This document shows, one piece after another, positions 1 to 8,317 of a DNA stretch of 63,762 bases. Source of the stretch: Abyssibacter sp. (GTDB lineage: Bacteria; Pseudomonadota; Gammaproteobacteria; Nevskiales; OUC007); contig JAGLCS010000025.1 in NCBI GenBank assembly GCA_023146115.1, positions 1 to 63,762 of the forward strand, read 5' to 3'. The position numbers and the translations under genes are program-made. Each line of letters opens with the position of its first letter. The first letter of the stretch is position 1. The notes beneath the pieces were generated by a model, which searched no databases, was not told where the DNA came from, and saw only the letters and a program-made list of their open reading frames with translations.

Positions 1-476
1 TAGCGGTGCCGCCGTTGTGGGGATCGGCAATCGTCGTAGCCGGCGTTCTGGAAATCCCCCAGTACAAAGGTATCGCTGTAGGTGTCGAGATCGATCAGTG
101 TGTAGCAGGTGAAGTCACCCTCGAAATCCAACCGCTCGGCCTCGACGCCGTGATCGGTGTACGTGTAGCCGCCGAGGTAGATCTCGCCTTCGGTGATGTA
201 CACGTCGAGCGGTTCGCCGCCGCAGTTGTCGGTCGCATAGGTCTCATACGCGCCGTAGTAGTAGCCGTCGTAGAAGCTGAAGTAATCCTGGTAACTCTTG
301 GCGTCGTAGGGATCGTACGGGTCAGCTGCGTAGAGGTACTGACAGCCGGTGGCCCAGTCGCCATTGAGCACCGATTCCGGCAGTTTCGAGTTGTAGTGGT
401 CGTCGTAGTGGTGTGCGTCGTAGCCGCAGGCTGACAGTGTCATCATCGCGAGCAGCAGGGCGATTCGAATGGGCAT
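1..476 (-). CDS. Tyr/Asp-rich lipoprotein, cut by (or ending at) the window edge
   Basis: The reading frame opens with ATG at 476 and runs leftward to the first bases. The last two bases visible are TA, so the next codon could be a stop (TAA/TAG) or Tyr, and the gene may end right at the edge after 158 residues. The N-terminus is a lipoprotein signal (MPIRIALLLAMMTLSAC) with an LSAC lipobox and Cys at residue 17. The mature part is very rich in Tyr and Asp (for example HHYDDHY and YDGYYYGAY) and has a few Cys residues (CQYLYA, NCGG, FTCYT). I do not recognise a family. The predicted location is the outer membrane or periplasm. No strong ribosome-binding site is visible. The large plus-strand frame over the same stretch is its antisense shadow. 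Confidence 0.65.
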   Translation of the reverse strand, partial: MPIRIALLLAMMTLSACGYDAHHYDDHYNSKLPESVLNGDWATGCQYLYAADPYDPYDAKSYQDYFSFYDGYYYGAYETYATDNCGGEPLDVYITEGEIYLGGYTYTDHGVEAERLDFEGDFTCYTLIDLDTYSDTFVLGDFQNAGYDDCRSPQRRHR

Positions 477-604
477 CGCAAGATCCGAGTGGGGACTTGC
501 GACCAGTACACCGATCCTGCCTGACAGCCGGCTGACATCGACGGATTGTGACAGCGCGCCGCCGGTCGATCAGGAAGTCGCCCTATGACATTGCGACCCA
601 GCGT

Positions 605-1039
605 TCAGAGCGCGCCAGCCATCAAAACCGCCGCTCCGCCGATCTCCCCGATGATTAGCGCAACCATATAGGCCCGGATCGCCCACGACGACACGGTATG
701 CCTGCCCAGCACATGCGGCCGGCGCAGTTGGTTGTCGGTGTCCCTGAGCCAGCCATGCAACGCGTAAGTCGCAACCGCCGAAGCAAAAAATACGATGGGC
801 ACGACAACGGCAATCACATTGACGGTCTCGCTCCAGCGGCTGTGTAGCGCGAGCTGCTGCAGGACCAGACAGGCAAACGCGTACATCAGCGCCGTACGGT
901 GACAAATGTCGACATACACCGGCGCCTCTGCGGTCTTCGAACGCATGATGTGCGAGTACTTCCAGATGCCGGTGATCATGCCGACGATCAGGAACGCACC
1001 TGCTGACAGCAGCGCGATGTGATCCGATGTCATCTCCAT
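605..1039 (-). CDS. Hypothetical four-helix integral membrane protein
   Basis: A 144-residue protein with about four hydrophobic segments, roughly residues 6-26, 48-66, 76-96 and 122-142. A short Arg/Asp-rich loop (GWLRDTDNQLRRPH) lies between segments three and four. No catalytic motif is visible, and I do not recognise the family. The ATG at 1039 is preceded by GGAGACAGGGT, a reasonable ribosome-binding site, and is preferred to the second Met at 1033. The gene stands alone between the left-edge lipoprotein and the MFS gene, all on the minus strand, with spacers of 128 and 220 bp in which I see no obvious signal. Confidence 0.6.
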   Translation of the reverse strand: MEMTSDHIALLSAGAFLIVGMITGIWKYSHIMRSKTAEAPVYVDICHRTALMYAFACLVLQQLALHSRWSETVNVIAVVVPIVFFASAVATYALHGWLRDTDNQLRRPHVLGRHTVSSWAIRAYMVALIIGEIGGAAVLMAGAL

Positions 1040-1259
1040 ACCCTGTCTCCGTTACCCCCTCGGGCCACCACCTTAAACTCCCGCGGTGCGCGCAGCGTCG
1101 ATCAATCGGTACGGCCTCATCCAGCAGTGCCGTCGAACAACCAACGAGGCGGACTATGCGAGCGGCGCTCCCCGACAGCGCTTGCGCCTGCTCGCAGAGG
1201 CGCAGTGCCGAGAAGCCGATCGCTACGAAATTATCCGTTAGCCGGCCTCGCCATACGAC

Positions 1260-2591
1260 TCAGGTGGCCTGCTCACGCACACGTGCCAAGCTCTCCCGAT
1301 AAGGCTTCATGCCTGTCGCCAGCAAGGTAATCGCCACCACCCCCGCGACGCCGCTGACCAGGAACATCGACCAGCCCACCATGTTGTCATCGTGGAACAC
1401 GAAGTCGGTGACGACCGCGACCGCGGTCGGACCGATGCCGAGGCCAATCATGTTCACGATGAACAGATACAACGCCGAGGCCTGACCACGCAGGCGGTTG
1501 GGCATGATGTCCTGGATCGCTGTCGGCGCCACGCCGAAGGGCATGCTGATAAAAAACGTTGCCGGCACGAGGAATAACCCGGCCACGAGGCTGCTGGGCG
1601 ACAGCATGTAGCCGGCGCCAAACGGGATAACGCAAATCGCAGCGACCAGGCCAACGCGCATGGGCGCGTCGCTGCGACCCTGCGCAGTCCAGCGATCCGA
1701 CAGGCGCCCACCGGTGACGATACCCAGCGAGCCGAAGATCATCACGATCAGCCCGAAGACCAGGCCGACCTGGCCGATGGACCAGCCGTGCACGCGGACG
1801 AAATAGGTGGGTATCCACGCCGCGGTGCCATAGCTGCAGAACGCAATCATCGCGAAGCCGATGTTGTGGCTGAGCACGGTCCGCCGGTTGAGCTTGAGAT
1901 AGGCCACCACTTCCTTGATCGGCACCACGGCGGCGGTGCCGGCACCGCTGCGCTTGGGTTCCTTGATCAGCAGGAAGGCAAAACTGAACAACAAGCCCGA
2001 GGCGCCCAGCACATAAAACACGACCTGCCAGGGCCGGGTTTCGCCGAGCACGGGAAGCGTGACTGCACCCTGGGCGGTGACGAATTCGACAATCAACCCA
2101 CCGAGCAGAAAGGCAATACCGGAACCGATGTAGATGCCCATCGAGTAAACGCTGATGGCCGTCGCCCGTTTGGACGGCGGGAAATAGTCGGCAATCATCG
2201 AGTAGGCTGCGGGCGATAACGCCGCCTCACCAACACCCACGCCGATCCGGAATATGAACAACTGCCAGTAATGCTTGGCCAGGCCGCAAAGCGCGGTCAT
2301 CACGCTCCAAACAATAATACCGACCGTGACCAGCCCACGGCGGCTTTTGGAATCCGCCATGCGACCAAGCGGAATTCCCATGATCGTGTAGAAAATCGCG
2401 AACGAGAACCCCATCAGCAGGCTCATCTCCGTATCGGAGATACCGAGATCGTTACGAATTGGCCCGACCATCAGGTTCAGGATCTGCCGATCCACGAACG
2501 AAAACACATAGGCCATCATCAAGATGGCCACTACGAACCAGGCGTATTTGGCCGAATAGGCCGCGCCGGCCTCCGGAGTGCTCGCTTGCAT
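1260..2591 (-). CDS. MFS transporter, Spinster-like
   Basis: A major facilitator superfamily permease of 443 residues, the usual length, with 12 predicted helices. The N-terminal half has FSFVDRQILNLMVGPIRNDLGISDTEMSL-type residues, the loop 2-3 signature (GRMADSKSRR) and helix 4-5 text (GVGVGEAALSPAAYSMIADYFP). This pattern is typical of the Spinster-like branch that exports or imports organic acids, lipids or aromatic compounds. The start was set at ATG 2591 because it follows GGGGAG at good spacing; the longer frame to 2798 would add a Cys-rich, unlikely leader. It is divergent from the TetR gene at 2766 across a 174-bp spacer with inverted repeats, so it is probably controlled by that repressor. 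The substrate is unknown; proximity to HMG-CoA reductase is only suggestive. Confidence 0.9.
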   Translation of the reverse strand: MQASTPEAGAAYSAKYAWFVVAILMMAYVFSFVDRQILNLMVGPIRNDLGISDTEMSLLMGFSFAIFYTIMGIPLGRMADSKSRRGLVTVGIIVWSVMTALCGLAKHYWQLFIFRIGVGVGEAALSPAAYSMIADYFPPSKRATAISVYSMGIYIGSGIAFLLGGLIVEFVTAQGAVTLPVLGETRPWQVVFYVLGASGLLFSFAFLLIKEPKRSGAGTAAVVPIKEVVAYLKLNRRTVLSHNIGFAMIAFCSYGTAAWIPTYFVRVHGWSIGQVGLVFGLIVMIFGSLGIVTGGRLSDRWTAQGRSDAPMRVGLVAAICVIPFGAGYMLSPSSLVAGLFLVPATFFISMPFGVAPTAIQDIMPNRLRGQASALYLFIVNMIGLGIGPTAVAVVTDFVFHDDNMVGWSMFLVSGVAGVVAITLLATGMKPYRESLARVREQAT

Positions 2592-2660
2592 GGTGTTGTC
2601 TCCCCATGTCTGTGTTGGTTGTCTCGCACCATCGAGCCGGCAGCGCGGCCCGAAGCTGGC

Positions 2661-2706
2661 GAATGTATCTGACTTGCAAGGGCAAGTAAACAGGGTGTAT
2701 ACATTC
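2661..2706. promoter_or_regulatory. Inverted repeats between MFS and TetR genes (candidate TetR operator)
   Basis: The divergent spacer holds three symmetric signals. ACTTGC at 2672-2677 pairs with GCAAGT at 2682-2687. An 8-bp perfect palindrome TGTATACA lies at 2696-2703. GAATGTAT at 2661-2668 is repeated inverted as ATACATTC at 2699-2706. TetR-family dimers bind such palindromes in the spacer between their own gene and a divergent target, so this is the natural operator for the 2766-3383 regulator. Binding itself is inferred. Confidence 0.45.
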
Positions 2707-2765
2707 GTCCAACACACCCGGGCGCATTGGTTGGCGCCCGTCAGATTGAAAGGACAACGCCCGGC

Positions 2766-3383
2766 ATGGACACAACGGCGACCGCACGGCACCCGCAAGA
2801 TTCACCGCCCGCCAGCCGACGCGACCAAACCCGCCTGCGCATCATCAAGGGTGGCGCTTGCGCCTTTGCCGCGCGCGGCTTCGAGAACACCAGCGTTCAG
2901 TCAATCCTCGACGCAGCCGGGGTCTCGCGCCGCACGTTCTACCTGCATTTTTCGGACAAGAGCGCGGTGCTGTCGGCGATCTACGAACGATCACTCAAGC
3001 ACCTGCTGGCTTGCCGACACGAGGCCATGAAGCATCCGGGCAGCGGAATCCAACGACTGGTCCGGGCCCAGGCGGTCTACATGGATTTCGTGTCCACCGC
3101 CGGACCGATCATCCGGGTGATCACCTCGGAGGCGCTGCGCCCGGACGGCGCTTTGCACGGCATGCGCCTGGCCATGCACCAGCAGATCGAGGACATGTAC
3201 TGTGCCGCGTTCGAGGAGGCGGAGGGACGCAGACTCGATCCGATGGTGGCGCGCAGCATCATCCTGCTCAGCGAATCGCTAACGCTGCACGTCCTGATGC
3301 AGCACCCCGGCGATGCGGCCAAGCTCGCCCACGCCTCAGCCATTCTCAAGACGCAGGTAGAACAACTACTCGCCGCGGACTGA
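2766..3383 (+). CDS. TetR/AcrR family transcriptional regulator
   Basis: A 205-residue one-component repressor. The N-terminal HTH is clear: GGACAFAARGFENTSVQSILDAAGVSRRTFYLHFSDKSAVLSAIYE-type residues at roughly 29-75 match the TetR N domain. The C-terminal helical ligand-binding part (about 85-200) has no family-specific signature that I can name. ATG 2766 follows AAAGGA and is preferred to upstream TTG 2727. It is divergent from the MFS transporter and lies 32 bp upstream of HMG-CoA reductase on the same strand. It therefore probably represses the transporter, itself and the reductase in response to a metabolite. Confidence 0.9.
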   Translation: MDTTATARHPQDSPPASRRDQTRLRIIKGGACAFAARGFENTSVQSILDAAGVSRRTFYLHFSDKSAVLSAIYERSLKHLLACRHEAMKHPGSGIQRLVRAQAVYMDFVSTAGPIIRVITSEALRPDGALHGMRLAMHQQIEDMYCAAFEEAEGRRLDPMVARSIILLSESLTLHVLMQHPGDAAKLAHASAILKTQVEQLLAAD

Positions 3384-3415
3384 CCTGATCCGCCGCAACC
3401 CCACCGGAGAGACCC

Positions 3416-4606
3416 ATGACCCAGACCGCGCCGATCGGCCGCCCACGCATTCCCCGAGACAAAGCCAACGACTACGCGGAGTCTGCCGCCAAGGCGCGCC
3501 GCGACTTCATCCGCGATCAAACCGGCGTTGAGCTCAAGCACACCGGCAGTTACAGCTTCGATGCCACGGAGACCCAAGGCAACTGCGAACATTTCACCGG
3601 TGTCGCGCAGGTCCCGCTTGGCATTGCCGGCCCCGTTCTGGTCAATGGCGAACATGCTCAGGGCGAGTTCTATGTGCCGATGGCCACGGCCGAAGGCACG
3701 CTGGTGGCCAGCTACAACCGCGGCATGCGGCTGACGCGGGAAGCCGGCGGCATCACCGTGACGGTGGCTGACGACGCCATGCAGCGAGCGCCTGTCTTCG
3801 CATTCGACAACGCCCGGACCGCCAAGCAGTTCGGCGCCTGGATCATCGACAACATGGCGACCATCCGCGCCACGGCGGAAGCCACGACCAGCATCGGCAA
3901 GCTGCGTAATGTCGAACACTACGCCGCTGCGCGCTTTCTCTACCTGCGCTTCAATTTCACCACCGGCGATGCCGCCGGGCAGAACATGTGCGGGAAGGCC
4001 ACGCATGCCGCCTGCCAATGGATTCTGGCGAACAGCCCCTTTGCGGTAGAACGGTTTTCGTTGTCCGGCAACATGGACACCGACAAGAAGCCCTCGCAGA
4101 TCAATTTTTTGCACAGCCGCGGCAAACGCGTGATCGCCGAGTGCACCATCCCCGATCAGCTCATGCGGGACGTCATGGGCATTGACTGCAAATCGCTCTA
4201 CCGGCGTCGCATCATGTCCATGACCGGCGCCTTCATGGCCGGCTCGATGAACAATGGCGCCCATGCCGCCAACGGCATCACCGCCACGTTCATCGCCACC
4301 GGACAGGATGCCGCCAACGTCGCCGAATCCTGCGTGGGCGCGGCGGTGGGCGAACTCACCGACGACGGCAGCTACTACTTTTCCATCACCCTGCCCTCGT
4401 TGATCTGCGCCAGCTACGGCGGTGGCACCGGCCTGCCAAGCCAGCGTGAATGCCTGGAAATGATGGACTGCTACGGTCAGGGCAAAGCCCGCAAGCTGGC
4501 CGAGATCATCGGCGCAACCGTGCTTGCGGGTGAGATGTCACTGGCAGCCGCTGTGGCCACCGGTGATTGGGTGACCAGTCATGAGCAGTACGGGCGCAAT
4601 CGGTGA
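3416..4606 (+). CDS. Hydroxymethylglutaryl-CoA reductase, class I-like
   Basis: A 396-residue HMG-CoA reductase, which interconverts HMG-CoA and mevalonate with NAD(P)H. The expected catalytic set is present: Glu93 (MATAEGT), Lys224 (DTDKKPSQIN), Asp298 (GQDAAN) and a C-terminal His389 (TSHEQY). Further family text is GDAAGQNM (cofactor site), SRGKRVIAE and GAHAANGITATFIA. The DKKP spacing and short C-terminal tail resemble the class I (eukaryote/archaeon-type) catalytic domain rather than the class II Pseudomonas mevalonii type. There is no membrane anchor. The start at 3416 follows GGAGAG. It is the second gene after the TetR regulator. No other mevalonate-pathway gene is in the window, so whether it works in synthesis or in mevalonate use is open. 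Acquisition by transfer is plausible because most gammaproteobacteria use the MEP route. Confidence 0.93.
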   Translation: MTQTAPIGRPRIPRDKANDYAESAAKARRDFIRDQTGVELKHTGSYSFDATETQGNCEHFTGVAQVPLGIAGPVLVNGEHAQGEFYVPMATAEGTLVASYNRGMRLTREAGGITVTVADDAMQRAPVFAFDNARTAKQFGAWIIDNMATIRATAEATTSIGKLRNVEHYAAARFLYLRFNFTTGDAAGQNMCGKATHAACQWILANSPFAVERFSLSGNMDTDKKPSQINFLHSRGKRVIAECTIPDQLMRDVMGIDCKSLYRRRIMSMTGAFMAGSMNNGAHAANGITATFIATGQDAANVAESCVGAAVGELTDDGSYYFSITLPSLICASYGGGTGLPSQRECLEMMDCYGQGKARKLAEIIGATVLAGEMSLAAAVATGDWVTSHEQYGRNR

Positions 4607-4702
4607 CCGCCCGGACGCCAGAAGTGAACTTTGCTTTTTGTTGACGCGACGTCCGTATCATTTTGGCCTCACTTGTTGGCGCATCGCGTCCTGAGCCTAG
4701 TT

Positions 4703-5410
4703 ATGCAACGCCGTTTACTTGCCATCGCATCAATGCTGGCCGCCTTAGCGGCCTCCGGATGTGCAACGCACAGCAATCAAGTGGTCATGACCAATCTGAC
4801 CTCGCCGACAAAGCCCTTTGTTGTCGACAGGACGTCCGCCGATGACTACCCGGGCTTCGCTACCGGATACGGGAACATCTATAGCTGCCGATACGGCATA
4901 CGCCATCAGCCCGCTGACGCGTATAGCCCGCCCAAAACCGACATGTTCGCCGCCCTGCTGGCCGACGCCGTTCCGGCTGTCACGAACCATCGGGTCGTGC
5001 TTCGCCGATTTGACGTATACGTCAACGAGCGACTGCGTTCACTGCACCGAGCAGGCGATGCCATTGGGGGAGTTGCAGGGCAACTCGCGAAGGAGGCGAG
5101 CCGTACGGACGACGCGGTTTATCTCTTTGAAAAAGTGCTGATTGATGCCGAACCAACGGTGGATCGACATCCTGACGAAAACAAGGTGGGGTGTGATGAC
5201 AAGCAGGAAGGCGAGTACTACGCATCCGAAATGCCTGCGGGCCATGACGTTGTCGTTGTTTGGCTAAGATTCAACGTCGGTGATCAGCCTTATCATTTCA
5301 GGGCGTTCTATCCCTATCAGCCGGAGAACGAACTGGAGGTGAACGCAGGAATTACCGACGCGATAAAGCTAACCGTACGAGGTGTCGCGCAGCGCCTTGA
5401 AGGTCTGTAG
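4703..5410 (+). CDS. Hypothetical lipoprotein
   Basis: A 235-residue protein of unknown family. It starts with a lipoprotein signal (MQRRLLAIASMLAALAASGC), so ATG 4703 is chosen over a 24-residue longer frame that lacks such a signal. The mature part has two Cys (YSCRYG, VGCDDK), a central segment with FDVYVNERLR and KEASRTDDAVYLFEKVLID, and a C-terminal part with WLRFNVGDQPYHFRAFYPY. It reads as a compact alpha/beta periplasmic domain. Base composition is slightly less GC-rich than its neighbours. It is convergent with the diguanylate cyclase, with an 84-bp spacer. Confidence 0.65.
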   Translation: MQRRLLAIASMLAALAASGCATHSNQVVMTNLTSPTKPFVVDRTSADDYPGFATGYGNIYSCRYGIRHQPADAYSPPKTDMFAALLADAVPAVTNHRVVLRRFDVYVNERLRSLHRAGDAIGGVAGQLAKEASRTDDAVYLFEKVLIDAEPTVDRHPDENKVGCDDKQEGEYYASEMPAGHDVVVVWLRFNVGDQPYHFRAFYPYQPENELEVNAGITDAIKLTVRGVAQRLEGL

Positions 5411-5494
5411 GGGGTACTCGTCCAATGGCCTCGCCGCCGATGGTTCGAAGAGATCATCGTGACGCCTGACATGATCGATCCTGTCGCGGCTTGC

Positions 5495-6943
5495 CTAGCC
5501 TGCCGAATAAACCGTCGCCCGGTTCCGTCCCGCCTGCTTAGAGGCGTATAGCGCCTTGTCCGCCCGGCGTATCAGTTCGCCGGGAGCCGGCATGCCGGGG
5601 CCGGTTGCCGATTCGATACCGATACTGACCGTGACGTGCGAAGCCGTCGGGTGCGGGATGTCCAGTTCGGCGAGTTGCTCGATGATCCGCTGCGCTGCGA
5701 CCAGTGCTTCGTCAGCCGTGGAGCCCGGCAGGACCACGGAGAATTCCTCGCCGCCATAGCGTGCCGCGAACTCCCCGCTGCGCCGACAGGCGGCCGAAAT
5801 CACTTGCGCCACCTGCGTCAGGCAAACGTCTCCTTCCACATGGCCAAGCGTGTCGTTGTAAGCCTTGAAGTGGTCGATATCGATCATCAACACGGCCATC
5901 GGTGAATTCATCCGCTGCATGCGGCTACTTTCTTCCGACAACCTCAAATCCAGATAGCGACGGTTGTAGAGGCCGGTGAGTCCATCTCTGACCGTGAGTT
6001 GTTCGAGCTCCGCCTTCGCCTGCTTCAATTCGTCGTTGGAACGTTCCAGCTCAGCACCACGCTGCTCCAAACGTGCCTTGATCGCACTCATGGCCCGCGT
6101 GCGGGCAGCAACCTTGTCCTCCAGACGGGCGCGCGCGGCTTCAACCTCGTTCTGCGCCTCGGCCAAGTCTGTGATGTCATCGAGATAGACAGCACACCCG
6201 GAGACCGCGCCGATCTCACCAATGCGCCCCGCCGAAACCTGCACAATCATGGGTTCGCCGCGCACAACGTGGCGTAGCTCGAAGCGGTGTGGGCCGCTGA
6301 TCGCGTCGCCCTTGAGGCAGGCGGCGATCATCTCTTCCATCACCAAGCGCTGCTCGGCATTGAACCGCTCGGCCAGCTTGCGGTCACGCACACGGCTGCG
6401 CGACCAACCCAGCAGACTCTCCGAAGAGCGGTTAATCGCGAGAATTTCGCCCTGCGGATTGAGCACGGCGATGCCGATCGGGGCATTGCTGAGCACTTCG
6501 TCCAGCTCATAGTCGGCTTTGCCGATGCTGGGCTGCCTCGCGGCAGCGGCCAGCCCACGGCTGAGCGCTGCCTGCGTGCTCTTTCGCGTCGCGAACGCAT
6601 GGATCATCGGAATGATGTCGTCGAACTCGGCCTCGTCCCAGATGCGAATCTGGCGTCCGATGCCGGGCGCGAAACGCAGCCGGGTCTTGAGGTCACGAAG
6701 GTCATGGCTTTTACGCAAGACCACCACAGGCATGTCGCGGTCTTGTCGCCCGAGGCTCGTCAACAGTGGCAGCGGATCGACCAGCGACGCGCCAACCAAC
6801 ACGGCGCAGGTCTCGGCCTTGAGTTGGTCATCCATGATGAACGCCGCGCTGTCGTGAAACTCGGAGCAACTCAACCCCGCACCGGCATCCCGGACGCGGT
6901 TGACGAAAGCGGGTTCGAGATCGAGCGCGGCGACATCAGGCAT
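5495..6943 (-). CDS. Diguanylate cyclase: receiver-like + PAS + GGDEF
   Basis: A 482-residue cyclic-di-GMP synthase. Residues 1-125 look like a degenerate receiver/REC-like fold (CAVLVGASLVDPLPLLTSLG) without a clear phospho-Asp triad. Residues 145-265 form a PAS domain (LSNAPIGIAVLNPQGEILAINRSSE), followed by a coiled-coil linker (about 265-320). The GGDEF domain follows, starting DGLTGLYNRRYLD. The active-site motif is GGEEF at 397-401, which is catalytically competent in known cyclases. The position of the inhibitory I-site RxxD reads RSGE, so product inhibition may be weak. No membrane segment is seen, so it should be cytoplasmic. It starts 4 bp after the acyl-CoA dehydrogenase ends and is probably co-transcribed with it. 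Confidence 0.92.
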   Translation of the reverse strand: MPDVAALDLEPAFVNRVRDAGAGLSCSEFHDSAAFIMDDQLKAETCAVLVGASLVDPLPLLTSLGRQDRDMPVVVLRKSHDLRDLKTRLRFAPGIGRQIRIWDEAEFDDIIPMIHAFATRKSTQAALSRGLAAAARQPSIGKADYELDEVLSNAPIGIAVLNPQGEILAINRSSESLLGWSRSRVRDRKLAERFNAEQRLVMEEMIAACLKGDAISGPHRFELRHVVRGEPMIVQVSAGRIGEIGAVSGCAVYLDDITDLAEAQNEVEAARARLEDKVAARTRAMSAIKARLEQRGAELERSNDELKQAKAELEQLTVRDGLTGLYNRRYLDLRLSEESSRMQRMNSPMAVLMIDIDHFKAYNDTLGHVEGDVCLTQVAQVISAACRRSGEFAARYGGEEFSVVLPGSTADEALVAAQRIIEQLAELDIPHPTASHVTVSIGIESATGPGMPAPGELIRRADKALYASKQAGRNRATVYSAG

Positions 6944-6947
6944 GGCG

Positions 6948-8153
6948 TCAATCTCCCAGCAGCGGCAAATCGAGCGCAGCGCGCCCGATCCATGTGCGCA
7001 ACGTGTCCGTGGTTGGCGCCATCACGTGCGCCGCACGCGCATCGTGCAGATAGCGCTCAAGCGGCCCGGCATCGCGATAACCGATCCCCCCGCAAAGTGT
7101 CATGGCCTCGTTGGTCATCATGACGGCGCAGTCAGCGACTTCGGCCTTGGCCGCCATCACCGCTAGCAGAGCGTCATCGGAACCCATGTCGAACTTCTTG
7201 GCCGCTGCATGGACCAGCTGCCGCGTCTTTTCCAACTCGCCCCACAGCCTGCCGATGCGATGCTGCAACACTGCGGTATCCGCCAACATCGAACCGGTAT
7301 GTGAATACGAGCGCTTGGTGAGGTGTGCGCAGGCTGCGGAGTAAGCGGCCTGGGCGATGCCCAGGTAGACACCCGACATCGCCATCAAGAAATACGGCGC
7401 GACGACATGGAAAACGTACCAGATCTGATCGCCTTCATTGCCCAGCAGGTGGCTCTCCGGAATCGCGACATCATTCAGAGCGAGTTGCAACGACGAATTG
7501 CCGCGCATGCCCATGCCGGTCCACTGTCCTGACCACTCCATCCCCGGCGTGCCCTGGGGAGCAACCGCACAGGAGAACGACAGGCCATCGACGGCTGAAA
7601 CGCCCGAGAGCACATAGGAATCTGCATGGTTACCGTTCGTGACGAAGGTCTTGCGGCCGTTGAGCAAATAACCGGACCCACTCGCGAGTATCTGCGTTTG
7701 CGGCAGGTAGAAATGCACCCCGGTTCCGGGTTCTGACAGCGCCAGCGTGGTGATGTGCTCGCCTTCGCAAATGGGTTCAAGCAACTCCCGCTGCTGAGCC
7801 GGCGTGGCATGGGCCGCAATGACGGCCGAGCCGACGCAATGCATGCCAAAACAAATCGCCGTGGATGCGCACTGCTCCCCAAGCACCTCGCAAACCTCGG
7901 CCAGGCCGCTGGCCCCGCCGCCCAGTCCGCCGAATTCGGTGGGAACAGACAGTCCGCCCAGACCCGCCCGTTGCAACTCGCGGATGGCCCCCTCCGGCCA
8001 GCGGCGCTCGGAATAAACCTGTTCGGCCTGCTCCCGCACGATACCGTGCGCGATCTCACGGGCGGTGCCGAGATACTCGGAGTGCTTGGAGATCATTAAC
8101 TGACGTTCCAGGATGTCGGCAAGATTCCGGATAGCATAATGTGAAGCTGGCAT
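6948..8153 (-). CDS. Acyl-CoA dehydrogenase-like flavoprotein lacking the usual catalytic Glu
   Basis: A 401-residue protein of the acyl-CoA dehydrogenase superfamily. The FAD/substrate motifs are present: LALSEPGTG (around 135-150), GRKTFVTNGNHAD, and the C-terminal CGGIGYRDAGPLERYLHDAR. Where medium-chain enzymes have the base in YEGT, this protein reads MAPTTDTLRTWIGRAALDLPLL, so the canonical Glu is replaced by Ala. This tail is known in a subset of the superfamily and suggests a different base position or another reaction on an acyl-thioester. Two starts are possible, ATG 8153 and ATG 8096 (MISKHSEYL); neither has a strong ribosome-binding site and the longer is given. The diguanylate cyclase follows 4 bp downstream. 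Confidence 0.88.
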   Translation of the reverse strand: MPASHYAIRNLADILERQLMISKHSEYLGTAREIAHGIVREQAEQVYSERRWPEGAIRELQRAGLGGLSVPTEFGGLGGGASGLAEVCEVLGEQCASTAICFGMHCVGSAVIAAHATPAQQRELLEPICEGEHITTLALSEPGTGVHFYLPQTQILASGSGYLLNGRKTFVTNGNHADSYVLSGVSAVDGLSFSCAVAPQGTPGMEWSGQWTGMGMRGNSSLQLALNDVAIPESHLLGNEGDQIWYVFHVVAPYFLMAMSGVYLGIAQAAYSAACAHLTKRSYSHTGSMLADTAVLQHRIGRLWGELEKTRQLVHAAAKKFDMGSDDALLAVMAAKAEVADCAVMMTNEAMTLCGGIGYRDAGPLERYLHDARAAHVMAPTTDTLRTWIGRAALDLPLLGD

Positions 8154-8317
8154 TACCGTCGATCTATTCCCGGCCGATACGCTGCGGCTTCAGAGCATGA
8201 CCTCAGCCTCGTCAGAACGGCGCCCCCGACGACCCTGCATGGTCAGAAAGCGTTGTGCCCGGTAGGATCATCGATCCGATGGGCAGACTGCCCCGATCGC
8301 CTCCAGACCACGCCTGA

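Noticed and set aside
6-434. 142-residue plus-strand frame, rich in Val and Ala
   Set aside because: It is antisense to the lipoprotein on the minus strand, which has a proper signal peptide and lipobox; the Val/Ala richness is a by-product of GC-rich codons read backwards.
3077-4264. 395-codon minus-strand open frame
   Set aside because: Fully antisense to TetR and HMG-CoA reductase, both of which have clear family motifs; no domain in the antisense product.
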